A stretch of 64,000 bases of DNA from an uncultured Alphaproteobacteria bacterium (GCA_902581005.1 CACHMT010000001.1:175271-239270), one strand, 5' to 3'. Numbered from the stretch's first letter, positions 27,778-38,449 are shown. Notes: generated by a model not told the origin, from the letters alone. Numbers and translations are program-made.

Positions 27778-29211
27778 TTAGTCTGAGAGACTACTATAGC
27801 CCATCAATGCCTTGTCTACTGATTTCGCAACTTGCCTGCCCTCTCTTATTGCCCACACAACAAGAGACTGACCACGTCGCATATCACCAGCTACCCACAA
27901 TTTATCAAGAGAAGTTTTGTAAGATTTATCATCCGCTAACACATTCCCACGCTTATCCAAGGATACTTCAGTATTTTTAAAAATTCTATCTGTAATGGGT
28001 GAAACGAAACCCATGGCCAGTAATGCCAAATCCGCTTTAATTACAAACTCAGAGTTTTCTATTTTTTCAAATTTCTCATTTACCCTAATACAATTTAAAG
28101 AACTGATTTTACCATTTTCAACCCCAAAAGATGTTGTTAATACTGAAAATTCTCTCTCTGCTCCCTCTTCTTGACTCGAAGAGGTTCTCATCTTGAGAGG
28201 CCAATTTGGCCATGTTAGCATCTTGTCTTCACTTTCAGGCGGAGCAGGCATAATCTCTAGCTGTGTGACAGACAATGCACCTTGGCGAATTGATGTTCCT
28301 ATGCAATCTGATCCCGTATCTCCTCCACCAATAACAACGACATGTTTACCATCTGCTGTTATCTCTTCTAAACCCTCGAGCATCTCTTTGCCTACCCTTC
28401 TGTTTTGCTGAGGTAAAAAATCCATAGCGAAATGGATCCCGTCCGCGTTACGCCCTTCAATGTCTAGGTCACGTGGTTTTTCAGCCCCACAGGCTAAGAT
28501 CAATGCATCGTGCTCCTTTATCATATCATTAATTTCAATATCTACACCTATCTCTACACCGCATTGGAAGTGAACTCCTTCAGCTGATAATTGCTCTAGT
28601 CTTCTGTCGATATGAGTTTTTTCCATTTTAAAGTCAGGAATTCCGTATCTAAGAAGACCGCCCATCTTTTTATTTTTTTCATAAATTATTACATCATGAC
28701 CTGCTCTGGCTAATTGTTGAGCAGCTGCAAGCCCTGCTGGGCCAGACCCAATTATTCCTATTTTTTTGTTCGTCTTGTTTTGATTAATTTGTGGTTTTAT
28801 CCATCCATTGTCCCATGCCTTATCAACTATAGAACATTCTATGGATTTTATTGTTACTGGACTATCAACAAGATTTAGCGTGCATGAAGCTTCGCATGGC
28901 GCAGGGCATATTCTTCCTGTAAATTCTGGAAAATTATTGGTGGAATGTAAGTCTTTTGAAGCCTGTTCCCATTCACCCTTATAAACCAAATCATTCCAAT
29001 CCGGGATCTGATTATTAACAGGACACCCTTTCAAGCCCTTCATGTCATGACAAAAAGGAATTCCACATTCCATACATCTGCTGGCTTGGTCTCTTATGAC
29101 CTGCTCTGGAAGTGGTACTATAAACTCCCTAAAATTTCTTATTCTATCTGATGCAGGCCAATATTTTCTATCTTGCCTATCTATTTCTAAAAATCCAGTA
29201 ACCTTACCCAT
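27778..29211 (-). CDS. gltD: Glutamate synthase small subunit
   Basis: The 477-residue flavoprotein transfers electrons from NADPH to GltB. It has the N-terminal cluster-binding CMECGIPFC and KGCPVNN, the FAD site GSGPAGLAAAQQLARAG and the NADPH site GGGDTGSDC, ending with the second FAD-binding VAGDMRRGQ. Length is normal. It lies 30 bp after gltB, forming gltBD, the high-affinity ammonium assimilation system with glutamine synthetase. Its promoter would lie upstream of gltB. Confidence 0.96.
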   Translation of the reverse strand: MGKVTGFLEIDRQDRKYWPASDRIRNFREFIVPLPEQVIRDQASRCMECGIPFCHDMKGLKGCPVNNQIPDWNDLVYKGEWEQASKDLHSTNNFPEFTGRICPAPCEASCTLNLVDSPVTIKSIECSIVDKAWDNGWIKPQINQNKTNKKIGIIGSGPAGLAAAQQLARAGHDVIIYEKNKKMGGLLRYGIPDFKMEKTHIDRRLEQLSAEGVHFQCGVEIGVDIEINDMIKEHDALILACGAEKPRDLDIEGRNADGIHFAMDFLPQQNRRVGKEMLEGLEEITADGKHVVVIGGGDTGSDCIGTSIRQGALSVTQLEIMPAPPESEDKMLTWPNWPLKMRTSSSQEEGAEREFSVLTTSFGVENGKISSLNCIRVNEKFEKIENSEFVIKADLALLAMGFVSPITDRIFKNTEVSLDKRGNVLADDKSYKTSLDKLWVAGDMRRGQSLVVWAIREGRQVAKSVDKALMGYSSLSD

Positions 29212-29241
29212 GTCAACTTCTCTTATATTCTAAATCAGAGG

Positions 29242-32200
29242 CTATTCTGCAGCTACGATATTATTGAGTTTTTCAGCCTTTATTTCTTCCAACGCCCTTC
29301 TGTATTCCGTAGGCATTACTTTTAAAAATTTAGGCCTAAAATTATCCCAATCGTCTAAAATCTTTTTTGCTAGGTCTGATTGAGTAAACTTCAAGTGTCT
29401 AGAAATTATGTTTCTAAGCCTTTCTTCATCATATCTAGTCATATCACTCGATATATCCACGCGACCATGGTGTTCAAAGTCGCCTCCGTGATGGTGCTCA
29501 GATTCTAGTAGATCATCCTCTTCTGGTACCGGCTCAAGCTCTACCATTGCCAAGTTACATCTATTTTTAAAGGTGCCATCTTCGTCCAAAACATATGCTA
29601 TGCCTCCGGACATACCTGCTGCAAAATTAAGGCCTGTTTTTCCTAAGACGACTACTATACCACCTGTCATATACTCACAACCATGATCACCTACTCCCTC
29701 AACGACTGCGGTGGCTCCAGAATTTCTAACAGCAAACCTTTCTCCAACTATGCCTCTCAAATAGCATTCTCCGTCAATAGCACCATAAAGAATCGTGTTT
29801 CCTGCTATAATCGAATCTTCAGGAACAATATTTTTTGCCTCTTTTGGAGGGTATACTACTATTTTTCCTCCTGATAATCCTTTTCCAACATAATCATTTG
29901 CTTCGCCTTCTACTTCTAGTGTAACTCCTCTCGATAACCATGCTCCAAATGCTTGACCCGTTGTACCCTTTAAAGAAATTTGTATTGAATCTTCTGGAAG
30001 ACCTTTATGTCCAAAAATACGTGCGACCTCTCCACTAAGCATTGCTCCGGTAGATCTATTATAATTATAAATCGGCAGCTTTATTTTGATGGGTTTTTTA
30101 TTCAGCAAGGTATCTTTTGACATTTCAATTAGTTGCCTGTCCAGAATGTCTTTAATTGGATGCTGCTGTCTTTCACAATTAAATTTTGGTACTCCATCGC
30201 CCATCTTTGGATCAAAAAACAGCTTAGAGAAATCAAGCCCCTTTGCTTTCCAATGTTTAATTGCTTTTTTCCTATCAAGCACATCAATTTGACCAATCAT
30301 CTCATCAAATTTTTTGAAACCTAATTTACTCATTAGTATTCTTACCTCTTCTGCAATAAAGAAGAAAAAATTTACGACATGCTCTGGCGTTCCTACAAAT
30401 CGTTTCCTCAAGACTGGGTCTTGAGTTGCGATTCCCACAGGGCAGGTGTTCAGGTGACACTTACGCATCATAATGCAACCTGAAGCAATTAATGGGGCTG
30501 TTGAAAAACCAAACTCATCCGCGCCTAACAATGCTCCAATAACAACATCTCGGCCGGTCCTCAGCCCACCATCCACTTGAACCGATATTCGAGATCTAAG
30601 CTTATTTTTCATTAAAGTTTGGTGTGTTTCTGCCAAACCCAGTTCCCAGGGTGAGCCGGCATGTTTCACCGAGGTCAGGGGGCTTGCCCCAGTACCACCC
30701 TCCATACCCGAAATAGTAACATGGTCCGCTTTTGCTTTAGCAACTCCAGCAGCCACAGTACCTACCCCAACCTCGGATACTAATTTCACTGATATGTCAG
30801 CTTTTGGGTTGACGTTTTTAAGATCGAATATAAGTTGCGCTAAATCTTCTATTGAATAAATATCATGATGGGGCGGAGGAGAGATAAGTCCAACCCCTCT
30901 AGTAGAATGGCGGACCTTTGCAATGACAGCGTCTACCTTGTGACCAGGAAGCTGACCTCCTTCACCCGGCTTTGCTCCTTGCGCCATTTTAATCTGAATC
31001 ATGTCAGAATTTACTAGGTATTCTGTTGTTACACCAAATCTACCAGATGCAACTTGTTTTATTGCAGACCGTCTGTTGTTGCCATTATTATCAGTAGAAA
31101 AACGCTCCACTTCTTCACCGCCTTCACCTGTGTTCGATTTTCCGTCAATCCTATTCATGGCTATGGCTAGGTTCTCATGCGCTTCTGCGGATATTGATCC
31201 ATACGACATGGCTCCAGTAGCGAACCGTTTTACAATTTCCTTGGCCGGCTCAACTTCATCAATTTTAATACTATTTCTGCCCGTTTCGCTTGAATCTTTA
31301 AGTCTAAATAAGCCCCTTATGGTGAACAACCTTTCTTCTTGCTCGTCCATAGACCTTGAATATTCTTTAAATGTATCGAAAGAGTTACTTCTTACAGCAT
31401 GTTGAAGGTTCGTAATTTCATCTGAACTCCAAGCATGTACTTCTCCTCTTTTTCTTACAGCGTAATCACCCCCGACATCTAGAGAGTCTCTTAAAACTTC
31501 TAAGTTTGAATATGCTTCTTCATGGCGGATAATCGTTTCCTTTGCTATTTCATTTATTCCAACTCCGCTGATTTGAGTAGAAGTTCCCTTGAAATACTTG
31601 CTCACGAATTCCTCTGACAACCCGACCGCATCAAAAATTTGTGCTCCACAGTATGATTGGTAAGTTGAAATACCCATCTTAGACATAACTTTTAAAAGCC
31701 CTTTGTTAATTGACTTTATATATCTATTGACCGCTTCTGTCTCACTTACATCTTTAGACAACATGTTTTTTTGTTTAAGATCTAATATAGTGTCAAAAGC
31801 CATATATGGATTTATAGCCTCCGCTCCGTAACCTGCTAATACTGCAAAGTGGTGGACCTCCCTAGGCTCTGCTGATTCCACTACCAATCCAACGGCTGTT
31901 CGCAATCCTTTCCTTATTAAATGATGGTGTACCGACGCAATGGCCAATAGAGCGGGCAAAGCAATCCTATCTTTACCAAACTGCCTGTCGGATAGCACTA
32001 TAATATTACCACCCTCTTTAACTACATTCTCCGACTTAATACATATATTCTCCAAACACTTTTCAAAACCTGCATAACCTGTATTCTTGTCAAAGGTAGT
32101 ATCTAAAACTCTTGATACAAAATGGTTGTCACCTATCTCACTTATCTTTCTAATCTTTTGCATATCCTCATTTGTTAGTATCGGTTGTTTAACCTCTAAC

Positions 32201-33903
32201 CTTTTCACACTACCCAAAGATTTATTATCAAAAATATTCGGTCTTGGACCAATAAAAGATACCAAGCTCATTACCGACTCCTCGCGAATGGGGTCAATTG
32301 GAGGATTCGTTACCTGCGCAAAGTTTTGCTTAAAATATGTGTAGAGTAATTTCTTTTTGTTGGATATTGCAGAAATGGGCGTGTCTGTACCCATTGAGCC
32401 AATAGCTTCTTGGCCGGTTACTGCCATCGGAGACATAAGTGTCTTTACATCTTCCTGCGTATAACCAAACGCTTTCTGACCCGAGTAAAGATTGGCCTTT
32501 GATAAAGAAACTTTCTGTATTTCATCTGATTCTAAGTCCTCTAAAATAATCTGTGTATTCTTCAAAATGCTTTCGTAATCCAACTCATTACTGAGATTTG
32601 CTTTTACTTCTTCGTCTGTTATGATCTTTCCTGCTTCCATATCAATCAGAAGCATTTTTCCAGGTTGCAATCGCCACTTGGTAATCACTTTGCTTTCATC
32701 AACTGGCAGCGTTCCAGCCTCGGAAGCTAATACGACAGTATCATCTTCAGAAACAAAATATCTTGCTGGCCTTAATCCATTTCTATCTAGAGTAGCTCCA
32801 ATTTTTTTTCCATCTGTAAAGGCGATAGCAGCTGGCCCATCCCAAGGCTCCATTATAGATGCATGAAATTCGTAAAAAGATTTGCGTTTTCTATCCATTA
32901 GCGGATTTCCAGCCCAAGCCTCAGGGATCAGCATCATAGAAGCATGCTGAAGAGGGTATCCTCCCTGATATAATAATTCAATAGCGTTATCAAACGACGC
33001 AGTATCGGATTGACCTTCTCTTGTTATAGGCCATATGTCGTTCAAGTTTTCTCCAAGAAGATGCGACTTCAGACCTGCTTGCCTCGCTGCCATCCAGTTT
33101 ACATTACCTCTACTGGTGTTTATCTCACCATTATGAGCGACCATTCTATAAGGATGTGCCAGTCTCCATGAAGGAAAAGTGTTTGTTGAAAATCTTTGGT
33201 GAACCAAAGCCAAAGCCGACACATATCGAACGTCTTGAAGATCTAAAAAGTATTTTGCCAATTGATCGGCTAAAAACATGCCCTTATATACAACCGTTCG
33301 TGATGACAAGGATACCGCGTAATATAACTCTTCACTCCCCAGTTCTTTATAAATTTTGTTGGTTGTTTTCTTTCTTAATACATAGAGATTTCTTTCAAAG
33401 TCATCCTCGCTCATACCTTCAGGTTTTTTGAAGAAGCCTTGCACATGTATGGGTTCAGCTTTACGAATTTCCTCGTCCTTTGACAAACACTCATTGTTTA
33501 CGGGAATATCGCGCCAACCTAATAATTTTATGCCCTGTGCCTCGCTATACTTAACGATGATGCCTTTTATAAGGGTATGATATTTGACTTCTTTTGGGAA
33601 AAAAAACATACCTACGCCATAGCCGCCAAGATCGGGAAGAAAACAACTTAGTTTTTCCATTTCCTCTCTGTACATTTCATGTGGAATTTGTGTGAGCATT
33701 CCTGCTCCGTCACCCACTAAAGGATCTGCTCCTGTAGCCCCTCTGTGTTCAAGGTTCTCAAGTATAAAAATTCCTTTTTGAATGATATCGTTACTTTTTC
33801 TTCCCTTTATATTCGCGATAAATCCCAAGCCGCAGGAATCGTGTTCATTTCGAGGATCGTAGAGACCCTCCATTTTATTGCGTTTCTTATCAAAAATCTT
33901 CAT
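29242..33903 (-). CDS. gltB: Glutamate synthase large subunit
   Basis: The 1553-residue enzyme makes two glutamates from glutamine and 2-oxoglutarate. It should be processed at Cys24 of HDSCGLGF, exposing the nucleophile of the class II glutaminase domain. Further on are the FMN barrel with GEGGEEVERF and MEGGTGASPLTSVKHAG, the [3Fe-4S] Cys cluster MMRKCHLNTCPVGIATQ, and the C-terminal beta-helix domain. Length matches alphaproteobacterial GltB. It is divergent from uppP across a 177-bp AT-rich gap that should carry both promoters. Confidence 0.97.
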   Translation of the reverse strand: MKIFDKKRNKMEGLYDPRNEHDSCGLGFIANIKGRKSNDIIQKGIFILENLEHRGATGADPLVGDGAGMLTQIPHEMYREEMEKLSCFLPDLGGYGVGMFFFPKEVKYHTLIKGIIVKYSEAQGIKLLGWRDIPVNNECLSKDEEIRKAEPIHVQGFFKKPEGMSEDDFERNLYVLRKKTTNKIYKELGSEELYYAVSLSSRTVVYKGMFLADQLAKYFLDLQDVRYVSALALVHQRFSTNTFPSWRLAHPYRMVAHNGEINTSRGNVNWMAARQAGLKSHLLGENLNDIWPITREGQSDTASFDNAIELLYQGGYPLQHASMMLIPEAWAGNPLMDRKRKSFYEFHASIMEPWDGPAAIAFTDGKKIGATLDRNGLRPARYFVSEDDTVVLASEAGTLPVDESKVITKWRLQPGKMLLIDMEAGKIITDEEVKANLSNELDYESILKNTQIILEDLESDEIQKVSLSKANLYSGQKAFGYTQEDVKTLMSPMAVTGQEAIGSMGTDTPISAISNKKKLLYTYFKQNFAQVTNPPIDPIREESVMSLVSFIGPRPNIFDNKSLGSVKRLEVKQPILTNEDMQKIRKISEIGDNHFVSRVLDTTFDKNTGYAGFEKCLENICIKSENVVKEGGNIIVLSDRQFGKDRIALPALLAIASVHHHLIRKGLRTAVGLVVESAEPREVHHFAVLAGYGAEAINPYMAFDTILDLKQKNMLSKDVSETEAVNRYIKSINKGLLKVMSKMGISTYQSYCGAQIFDAVGLSEEFVSKYFKGTSTQISGVGINEIAKETIIRHEEAYSNLEVLRDSLDVGGDYAVRKRGEVHAWSSDEITNLQHAVRSNSFDTFKEYSRSMDEQEERLFTIRGLFRLKDSSETGRNSIKIDEVEPAKEIVKRFATGAMSYGSISAEAHENLAIAMNRIDGKSNTGEGGEEVERFSTDNNGNNRRSAIKQVASGRFGVTTEYLVNSDMIQIKMAQGAKPGEGGQLPGHKVDAVIAKVRHSTRGVGLISPPPHHDIYSIEDLAQLIFDLKNVNPKADISVKLVSEVGVGTVAAGVAKAKADHVTISGMEGGTGASPLTSVKHAGSPWELGLAETHQTLMKNKLRSRISVQVDGGLRTGRDVVIGALLGADEFGFSTAPLIASGCIMMRKCHLNTCPVGIATQDPVLRKRFVGTPEHVVNFFFFIAEEVRILMSKLGFKKFDEMIGQIDVLDRKKAIKHWKAKGLDFSKLFFDPKMGDGVPKFNCERQQHPIKDILDRQLIEMSKDTLLNKKPIKIKLPIYNYNRSTGAMLSGEVARIFGHKGLPEDSIQISLKGTTGQAFGAWLSRGVTLEVEGEANDYVGKGLSGGKIVVYPPKEAKNIVPEDSIIAGNTILYGAIDGECYLRGIVGERFAVRNSGATAVVEGVGDHGCEYMTGGIVVVLGKTGLNFAAGMSGGIAYVLDEDGTFKNRCNLAMVELEPVPEEDDLLESEHHHGGDFEHHGRVDISSDMTRYDEERLRNIISRHLKFTQSDLAKKILDDWDNFRPKFLKVMPTEYRRALEEIKAEKLNNIVAAE

Positions 33904-34080
33904 TCGCTTTTTACTTTTTTTATCTTATTGTCTTTCTGAGGTGACTTTTTAATATAGTTTTCAACAAAAGAAAAGAAAGTTTATAATTTGTATTATTTAC
34001 GATTTTATTGATGAAAAAGCAGGGAAAGAAACAATAGTTTACTATACATTCTCTAAAAAACTAAAGTATATGATTTAAAA

Positions 34081-34863
34081 ATGACCATTTTTCACGTTTT
34101 TGTTTTGTCTCTTATACAGGGCGCAACAGAGTTTTTGCCAGTCTCTTCTTCTGCCCACCTAGTTCTTTACAACAAATTTGTGATTGGTCTAAAGAACGAT
34201 TTAAGCCTAGACATTGCCTTGCATCTTGGCAGCCTGTTAGCAGTTATTTTGTTAGTTTCAAAAACCCTAAAGAAACATGTGAACAAAGTTTTGATAAAAA
34301 ATGGTGTGAGTAAATCAGTTTTATTCATGGCTTTAGCAACGTTTCCACTTGTATTTATGGCTTTAATCTTAGAGTATGCTCGTCTTCTTGATCTATCAAG
34401 ACAAGTAGAGATAATTGCGTTCTCCAATTTAATATTCGCTCTGTTACTTTTTGTGTCTGACAGAAATCCAGGTCGTCGCAAATTTTCAGATATTACGGCA
34501 AGAGATGTTTTGGTGACAGGAATTTGGCAATCTTTTGCTGCCTTTCCTGGAACGAGCAGATCTGGTGCCTCTATAACTGGTGCACGGTTTTTGAATTATG
34601 GCAGAAAAGAAGCAATTATCATTTCTGCCGTTTTAAGTATACCAGCAATAATAATTTCAAGTGGCTACGTTGGATTCAAATTTTTTAGTAGCCCAAATAA
34701 AATTAATATTGAATTTATTATCTATGGAACCGTATTTTCATTCATTTTTTCGTATTTAGCTCTTAGGTTCTTTGTAAAGTTTGGAGAGCTATTTTCTTTC
34801 ACTCCATATGTAATTTATAGGCTCCTGCTCGGGTTAGCTTTGTTAACAGCATTATATTTCTAA
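34081..34863 (+). CDS. uppP: Undecaprenyl-diphosphatase
   Basis: UppP (BacA) dephosphorylates undecaprenyl diphosphate to recycle the lipid carrier for peptidoglycan. The 260-residue membrane protein has the two catalytic blocks GATEFLPVSSSAHL (about 14-27) and PGTSRSGASITGARF (about 158-172), and around eight hydrophobic helices. Length is typical. Its TAA shares a CTAA quartet with the stop of the convergent NDUFA9-like gene. Confidence 0.95.
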   Translation: MTIFHVFVLSLIQGATEFLPVSSSAHLVLYNKFVIGLKNDLSLDIALHLGSLLAVILLVSKTLKKHVNKVLIKNGVSKSVLFMALATFPLVFMALILEYARLLDLSRQVEIIAFSNLIFALLLFVSDRNPGRRKFSDITARDVLVTGIWQSFAAFPGTSRSGASITGARFLNYGRKEAIIISAVLSIPAIIISSGYVGFKFFSSPNKINIEFIIYGTVFSFIFSYLALRFFVKFGELFSFTPYVIYRLLLGLALLTALYF

Positions 34864-35792
34864 CCACGCTTAAAACGATTAACAATATTTGGCAAAATTA
34901 TTTTAAGCTTCTTCGGCACTATACCTAAATCTAAAAACTTCTCGGTTTTTAATTCTACCAAGTTATCATTCTCTAGACTTTTAACCTGCGCCAAGGTTAA
35001 AAAGGCTGGTACAAAACCACCTGAAACTAAACGGAAAAAATCATTTGTTGCGGCAATTATTCTTGCTGGTAAAAAAGGAATTTTCAGTATAATCCTTTTT
35101 CGTTTGATTTCAGATAATAACATATCGATGAGCTCTTTAAAGGTGTATGTTTCATCTCCACCTAATTCTAGATATCTTTTCCGCTGATCAGACACAACCA
35201 ATAAAGTTACAGCTTTGGCTACATCATCAACATATACGGGTTGAAACTTTGTATTTGAACCTACAACTGGAATAAATGGACTGATTGAGGATAATTTTGC
35301 GAACCTATTGAAAAATGTATCCTCATTTCCGAATATTAAAGAGGGTCTGATGATATTGGCATCCGGAAAGCAATCAAGAACGGCTTCCTCGCCAGCCCCC
35401 TTAGACTTAAGCAAAAGACTGTTCGATTTAGATGAAGCGCCCAAGGATGATATATGAATAAATTGATTTACTCCTTGCCTCTTTGCCTCCCTAGCCAAAT
35501 TTCTAGCTGCGTTTACGTGAAGATTGTTAAAAGACTGTGAACGTGTTTCAAAAAAAGTCGCTACACAATTGATTATACAATCTGATTCTCTTATATATTC
35601 CCCTAGGCTTTGCTCTTCTTTTATGTCTCCACTCAACAACTGTATTTGACCCACTTTACCGTAAACCCTCAAAAAAAGAGCTTCATTTGGGTTACGCGTA
35701 ATAACTCGTATAAAGTGGCCTTTGGAAGCTAATTGTCTGACTATGTATCTGCCCAAGAAGCCAGAACCACCGAAAATTGTCACTAATTTCAT
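34860..35792 (-). CDS. Complex I NDUFA9-family NAD(P)-binding protein
   Basis: The 310-residue atypical short-chain dehydrogenase starts with the nucleotide loop VTIFGGSGFLGRYIV and contains ISSLGASSKSN and RPSLIFGNEDTFFNRF, matching the alphaproteobacterial relatives of the mitochondrial complex I accessory subunit NDUFA9. In bacteria its exact job is not settled; association with complex I or quinone metabolism has been proposed. It stands alone, with convergent uppP at its 3' end and divergent RNase D at its 5' end. Confidence 0.87.
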   Translation of the reverse strand: MKLVTIFGGSGFLGRYIVRQLASKGHFIRVITRNPNEALFLRVYGKVGQIQLLSGDIKEEQSLGEYIRESDCIINCVATFFETRSQSFNNLHVNAARNLAREAKRQGVNQFIHISSLGASSKSNSLLLKSKGAGEEAVLDCFPDANIIRPSLIFGNEDTFFNRFAKLSSISPFIPVVGSNTKFQPVYVDDVAKAVTLLVVSDQRKRYLELGGDETYTFKELIDMLLSEIKRKRIILKIPFLPARIIAATNDFFRLVSGGFVPAFLTLAQVKSLENDNLVELKTEKFLDLGIVPKKLKIILPNIVNRFKRG

Positions 35793-35911
35793 AAAGTTTA
35801 TTCCTTGAAAATTATGTGTAAGATAGAGTAAATATTCTAGATATCATTAAAAATTTACAAATTTCTAAAAATTTATATAAATAGAGCTTAAGTAATTCAT
35901 CGAAGGAAAAA

Positions 35912-36523
35912 ATGGCTGTTACTATCTACAAGAACGACATCCCCAAAAATTTTGACATAGGAAGAGAGATAGCGGTAGATACTGAGACTATGGGCTTAAA
36001 ATTTGGTCGAGATAGATTGTGCTTAGTACAAATAGCAAGCAAAGAGGGAACTGTCTATTTAATTCAAATTGATAAAAACCAAAAAAAAGCTCCGAACCTG
36101 GCTAAATTAATGAAAAGTGAAAAGGTAATAAAAATCTTTCACTATGCTAGATTCGACATTGGTGTCCTTCATAGAAATTTAAATTTTATGACCCAAAATA
36201 TTTTTTGCACTAAAATAGCGTCAAAAATTGGAAGGACTTTTTCTCAAAGCCACGGCCTCAAAAATCTAGTGAAAGAAATATTATCGATTGATATATCTAA
36301 AGAGCAACAGTCATCTTACTGGGGAGCGGACGTTTTGAATGAAAATCAAATTAATTATGCTAAGCAAGACGTATTATATTTGCATAAAATTAAACAACAT
36401 CTAACTAAAATTTTGAAGCGTGAAGATAGATACGATATTTTTGAGAAAACATGTCGTTTTTTGCCCACCAGATGCGAATTAGATAACATGGGGTGGGACG
36501 ACATCGATCCTTTTTCACATTAG
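35912..36523 (+). CDS. rnd: Ribonuclease D-like 3'-5' exonuclease
   Basis: The 203-residue protein carries the DEDDy exonuclease residues: Asp23 and Glu25 in VDTETMGL, Asp in FHYARFDIGVL, and Tyr and Asp in YAKQDVLYL. It lacks the C-terminal HRDC domains of E. coli RNase D, as is usual for the short alphaproteobacterial form found next to the lptCAB genes. It likely trims 3' ends of tRNA or other stable RNA. The 69-bp gap to lptC is AT-rich without a clear terminator. Confidence 0.88.
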   Translation: MAVTIYKNDIPKNFDIGREIAVDTETMGLKFGRDRLCLVQIASKEGTVYLIQIDKNQKKAPNLAKLMKSEKVIKIFHYARFDIGVLHRNLNFMTQNIFCTKIASKIGRTFSQSHGLKNLVKEILSIDISKEQQSSYWGADVLNENQINYAKQDVLYLHKIKQHLTKILKREDRYDIFEKTCRFLPTRCELDNMGWDDIDPFSH

Positions 36524-36592
36524 TTTTTTTCAGAACCTCCGAAACTCATTGAGCTTTTATTTAATCTGCAAATGACATAACATCTACAGACC

Positions 36593-37189
36593 ATGGCGAC
36601 TGATGCAACCAAATATACTAGGCTAGTTTTTTGGCTTAAATTAACGTTAGGCTTCAGTGCGGGCTTGCTATTTTTAGTCATTTTTGTCTTCTCTTATTCA
36701 AAAAAAGTCGACCCATCATTTAAAGTTGTAACAAAAGATGTAAGAATTGGGTTAAAATATCAAGCACGGGATACCCACATTACAGGAAATACTTCAGATG
36801 GCGGAACTTTTGATTTTCATGCTAAAGCTTTAAACCCAAGTCACCAAAATGACAAAACTATTATATTATCGAAACCACTCGGCAAAATTTCCTTTTCTAG
36901 TGAACAGAGGTTTAATTTTTCATCTGATTTTGCTAGCCTCAATTTAGATGAGAAAAATATATTTTTTAATGGTAATCTTTCACTGAAAAACTCATGGGGA
37001 ACACTAATAAGAACTGAAGAGTTAATTGCCGATTTTGAGAGAAAATTATTAATTGGGCCTAAAACAATATCGGCTAAGACTGCATTCGGTTCTTTAGCAA
37101 GTGGAAAAATGGAATACCGTTATAATTCAGACGTAGGCGAAGAAATATTTTTTACCAACGGAGTAAAAGTTGAAATATTTGTTGATTGA
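36593..37189 (+). CDS. lptC: LPS export protein LptC
   Basis: The 198-residue protein has one N-terminal membrane helix (about 12-32) and a periplasmic beta-jellyroll domain that passes lipopolysaccharide from LptBFG to LptA. Sequence conservation in LptC is low; the call rests on length, topology, the TGNTSDGGTFDFHAKALNP strand-rich block and position directly before lptA and lptB. It starts 19 bp before lptA. Confidence 0.87.
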   Translation: MATDATKYTRLVFWLKLTLGFSAGLLFLVIFVFSYSKKVDPSFKVVTKDVRIGLKYQARDTHITGNTSDGGTFDFHAKALNPSHQNDKTIILSKPLGKISFSSEQRFNFSSDFASLNLDEKNIFFNGNLSLKNSWGTLIRTEELIADFERKLLIGPKTISAKTAFGSLASGKMEYRYNSDVGEEIFFTNGVKVEIFVD

Positions 37190-37208
37190 ATCAATGTGAG
37201 GTGAACCA

Positions 37209-37673
37209 GTGAATAAACCATTATTGTCTTTGATTAATATTTTACTTTTTTTGTTATTATTCGACGGTGTAGGGATCTCTTCTGAAGTAAAAAGAGAAGT
37301 ATTAAGGTTTAGTTCAGATACTGCACAAATTAAAAAGAGTGATGGTATTTTACATTTATCTGGTGAAGTAAAAATTTCTTATGGGCAATATGTAATCAGG
37401 TCGGATCTTTTAATGGCAAAAACTAATAGTATAGACTCCCTTGAAGTTAAAGTAATTGAGGCTAGTAAAAACATCTATTTTTCAAATAATAAGGATATCT
37501 CAGCAAAGGGAGATAAGCTTTTTATGGATGTAGATAAAAAGTTTGTTTCGATAGAAGGCAATGTTGAGTTTTCTCAAGGCAACTCAATAATTAGGGCAGA
37601 AAAAATAAATGTTGATTTAGTGACCGAAACAGTGGATTTTGAAGGAATAAAGGATTCTGTTATAAAGAACTAA
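37209..37673 (+). CDS. lptA: LPS transport periplasmic protein LptA
   Basis: The 154-residue protein has a signal peptide (about 1-25) and an OstA-type beta-jellyroll with GILHLSGEVKISYGQYVIRSDLL-like repeats and VSIEGNVEFSQGNSIIRAEK, the strands that stack into the LPS bridge across the periplasm. It starts with GTG at 37209, supported by a GAGGTGA Shine-Dalgarno. It lies 19 bp after lptC and 11 bp before lptB. Confidence 0.88.
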   Translation: MNKPLLSLINILLFLLLFDGVGISSEVKREVLRFSSDTAQIKKSDGILHLSGEVKISYGQYVIRSDLLMAKTNSIDSLEVKVIEASKNIYFSNNKDISAKGDKLFMDVDKKFVSIEGNVEFSQGNSIIRAEKINVDLVTETVDFEGIKDSVIKN

Positions 37674-37684
37674 AAGGATAACAT

Positions 37685-38449
37685 TTGATTAAACCATATT
37701 TAACTGTGGACAATCTAACGAATGAAGAAGTTGGATTGAATGTCCAGGGTTTAAGAAAAGTATACAAATCCAGACTTGCTTTGATGGATTTCAATATCTC
37801 TGTAACTAGAGGTGAGGTGGTTAGTCTACTTGGTCCAAATGGTGCGGGAAAAACAACAGCATTCAACATTATTGCGGGCATACATAGATCCGACGGTGGT
37901 TCTATTAGACTGGATGGAGATGAAATATCAAACCTTCCTATGTACAGAAGATCAAAAGCAGGACTAGGTTACCTTCCTCAAGAATCATCAATTTTTAAAG
38001 GCCTGAATGTCGAAAAAAATATTGATGCAATATTGGAGCTGAAAATTAGAGACGGAAAGGAGAGACGGAAAAAACTCGAGCAATTATTAGGCGAGTTTTC
38101 AATAACACATCTCCGAAATACTAAAGCAGTCAACCTTTCAGGTGGGGAAAGAAGAAGGGTTGAAATAGCGCGGTGCCTAGCCAGTCAACCTAAGTATATA
38201 CTACTTGATGAGCCATTTGCCGGTGTTGATCCAATAGCTATCGATGAAATAAGGGGGTTAGTCCGAGAGCTAAAAAATAGAAACATAGGAATTCTAATCA
38301 CCGATCACAACGTGAGAGAAACACTTAAAATAGTTGATCGAGCTTACATTATAAACGATGGAAAAATTATTAAGTATGGAACTCCTGAGTTCGTTATAAG
38401 TGATCAAGACGTGAGGCGGGTTTATTTGGGCGATAAATTTGCTTTATAA
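37685..38449 (+). CDS. lptB: LPS export ATPase LptB
   Basis: LptB is the cytoplasmic ATPase that powers LPS extraction with LptF and LptG. The 254-residue ABC protein has Walker A GPNGAGKT (50-57), the signature LSGGERRR (151-158), Walker B ILLDEPFAGVDP, and the switch His in ITDHNVRET. A TTG start at 37685 is used, supported by AAAGG seven bases upstream. The N-terminus is about 12 residues longer than in most LptB. rpoN and hpf, which often follow lptB, are absent; ptsN follows directly. Confidence 0.95.
   Translation: MIKPYLTVDNLTNEEVGLNVQGLRKVYKSRLALMDFNISVTRGEVVSLLGPNGAGKTTAFNIIAGIHRSDGGSIRLDGDEISNLPMYRRSKAGLGYLPQESSIFKGLNVEKNIDAILELKIRDGKERRKKLEQLLGEFSITHLRNTKAVNLSGGERRRVEIARCLASQPKYILLDEPFAGVDPIAIDEIRGLVRELKNRNIGILITDHNVRETLKIVDRAYIINDGKIIKYGTPEFVISDQDVRRVYLGDKFAL

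Noticed and set aside
31001..31405. 134-codon open frame on the plus strand
   Set aside because: It is antisense to gltB, with no family resemblance or ribosome binding site; a shadow of a conserved gene.
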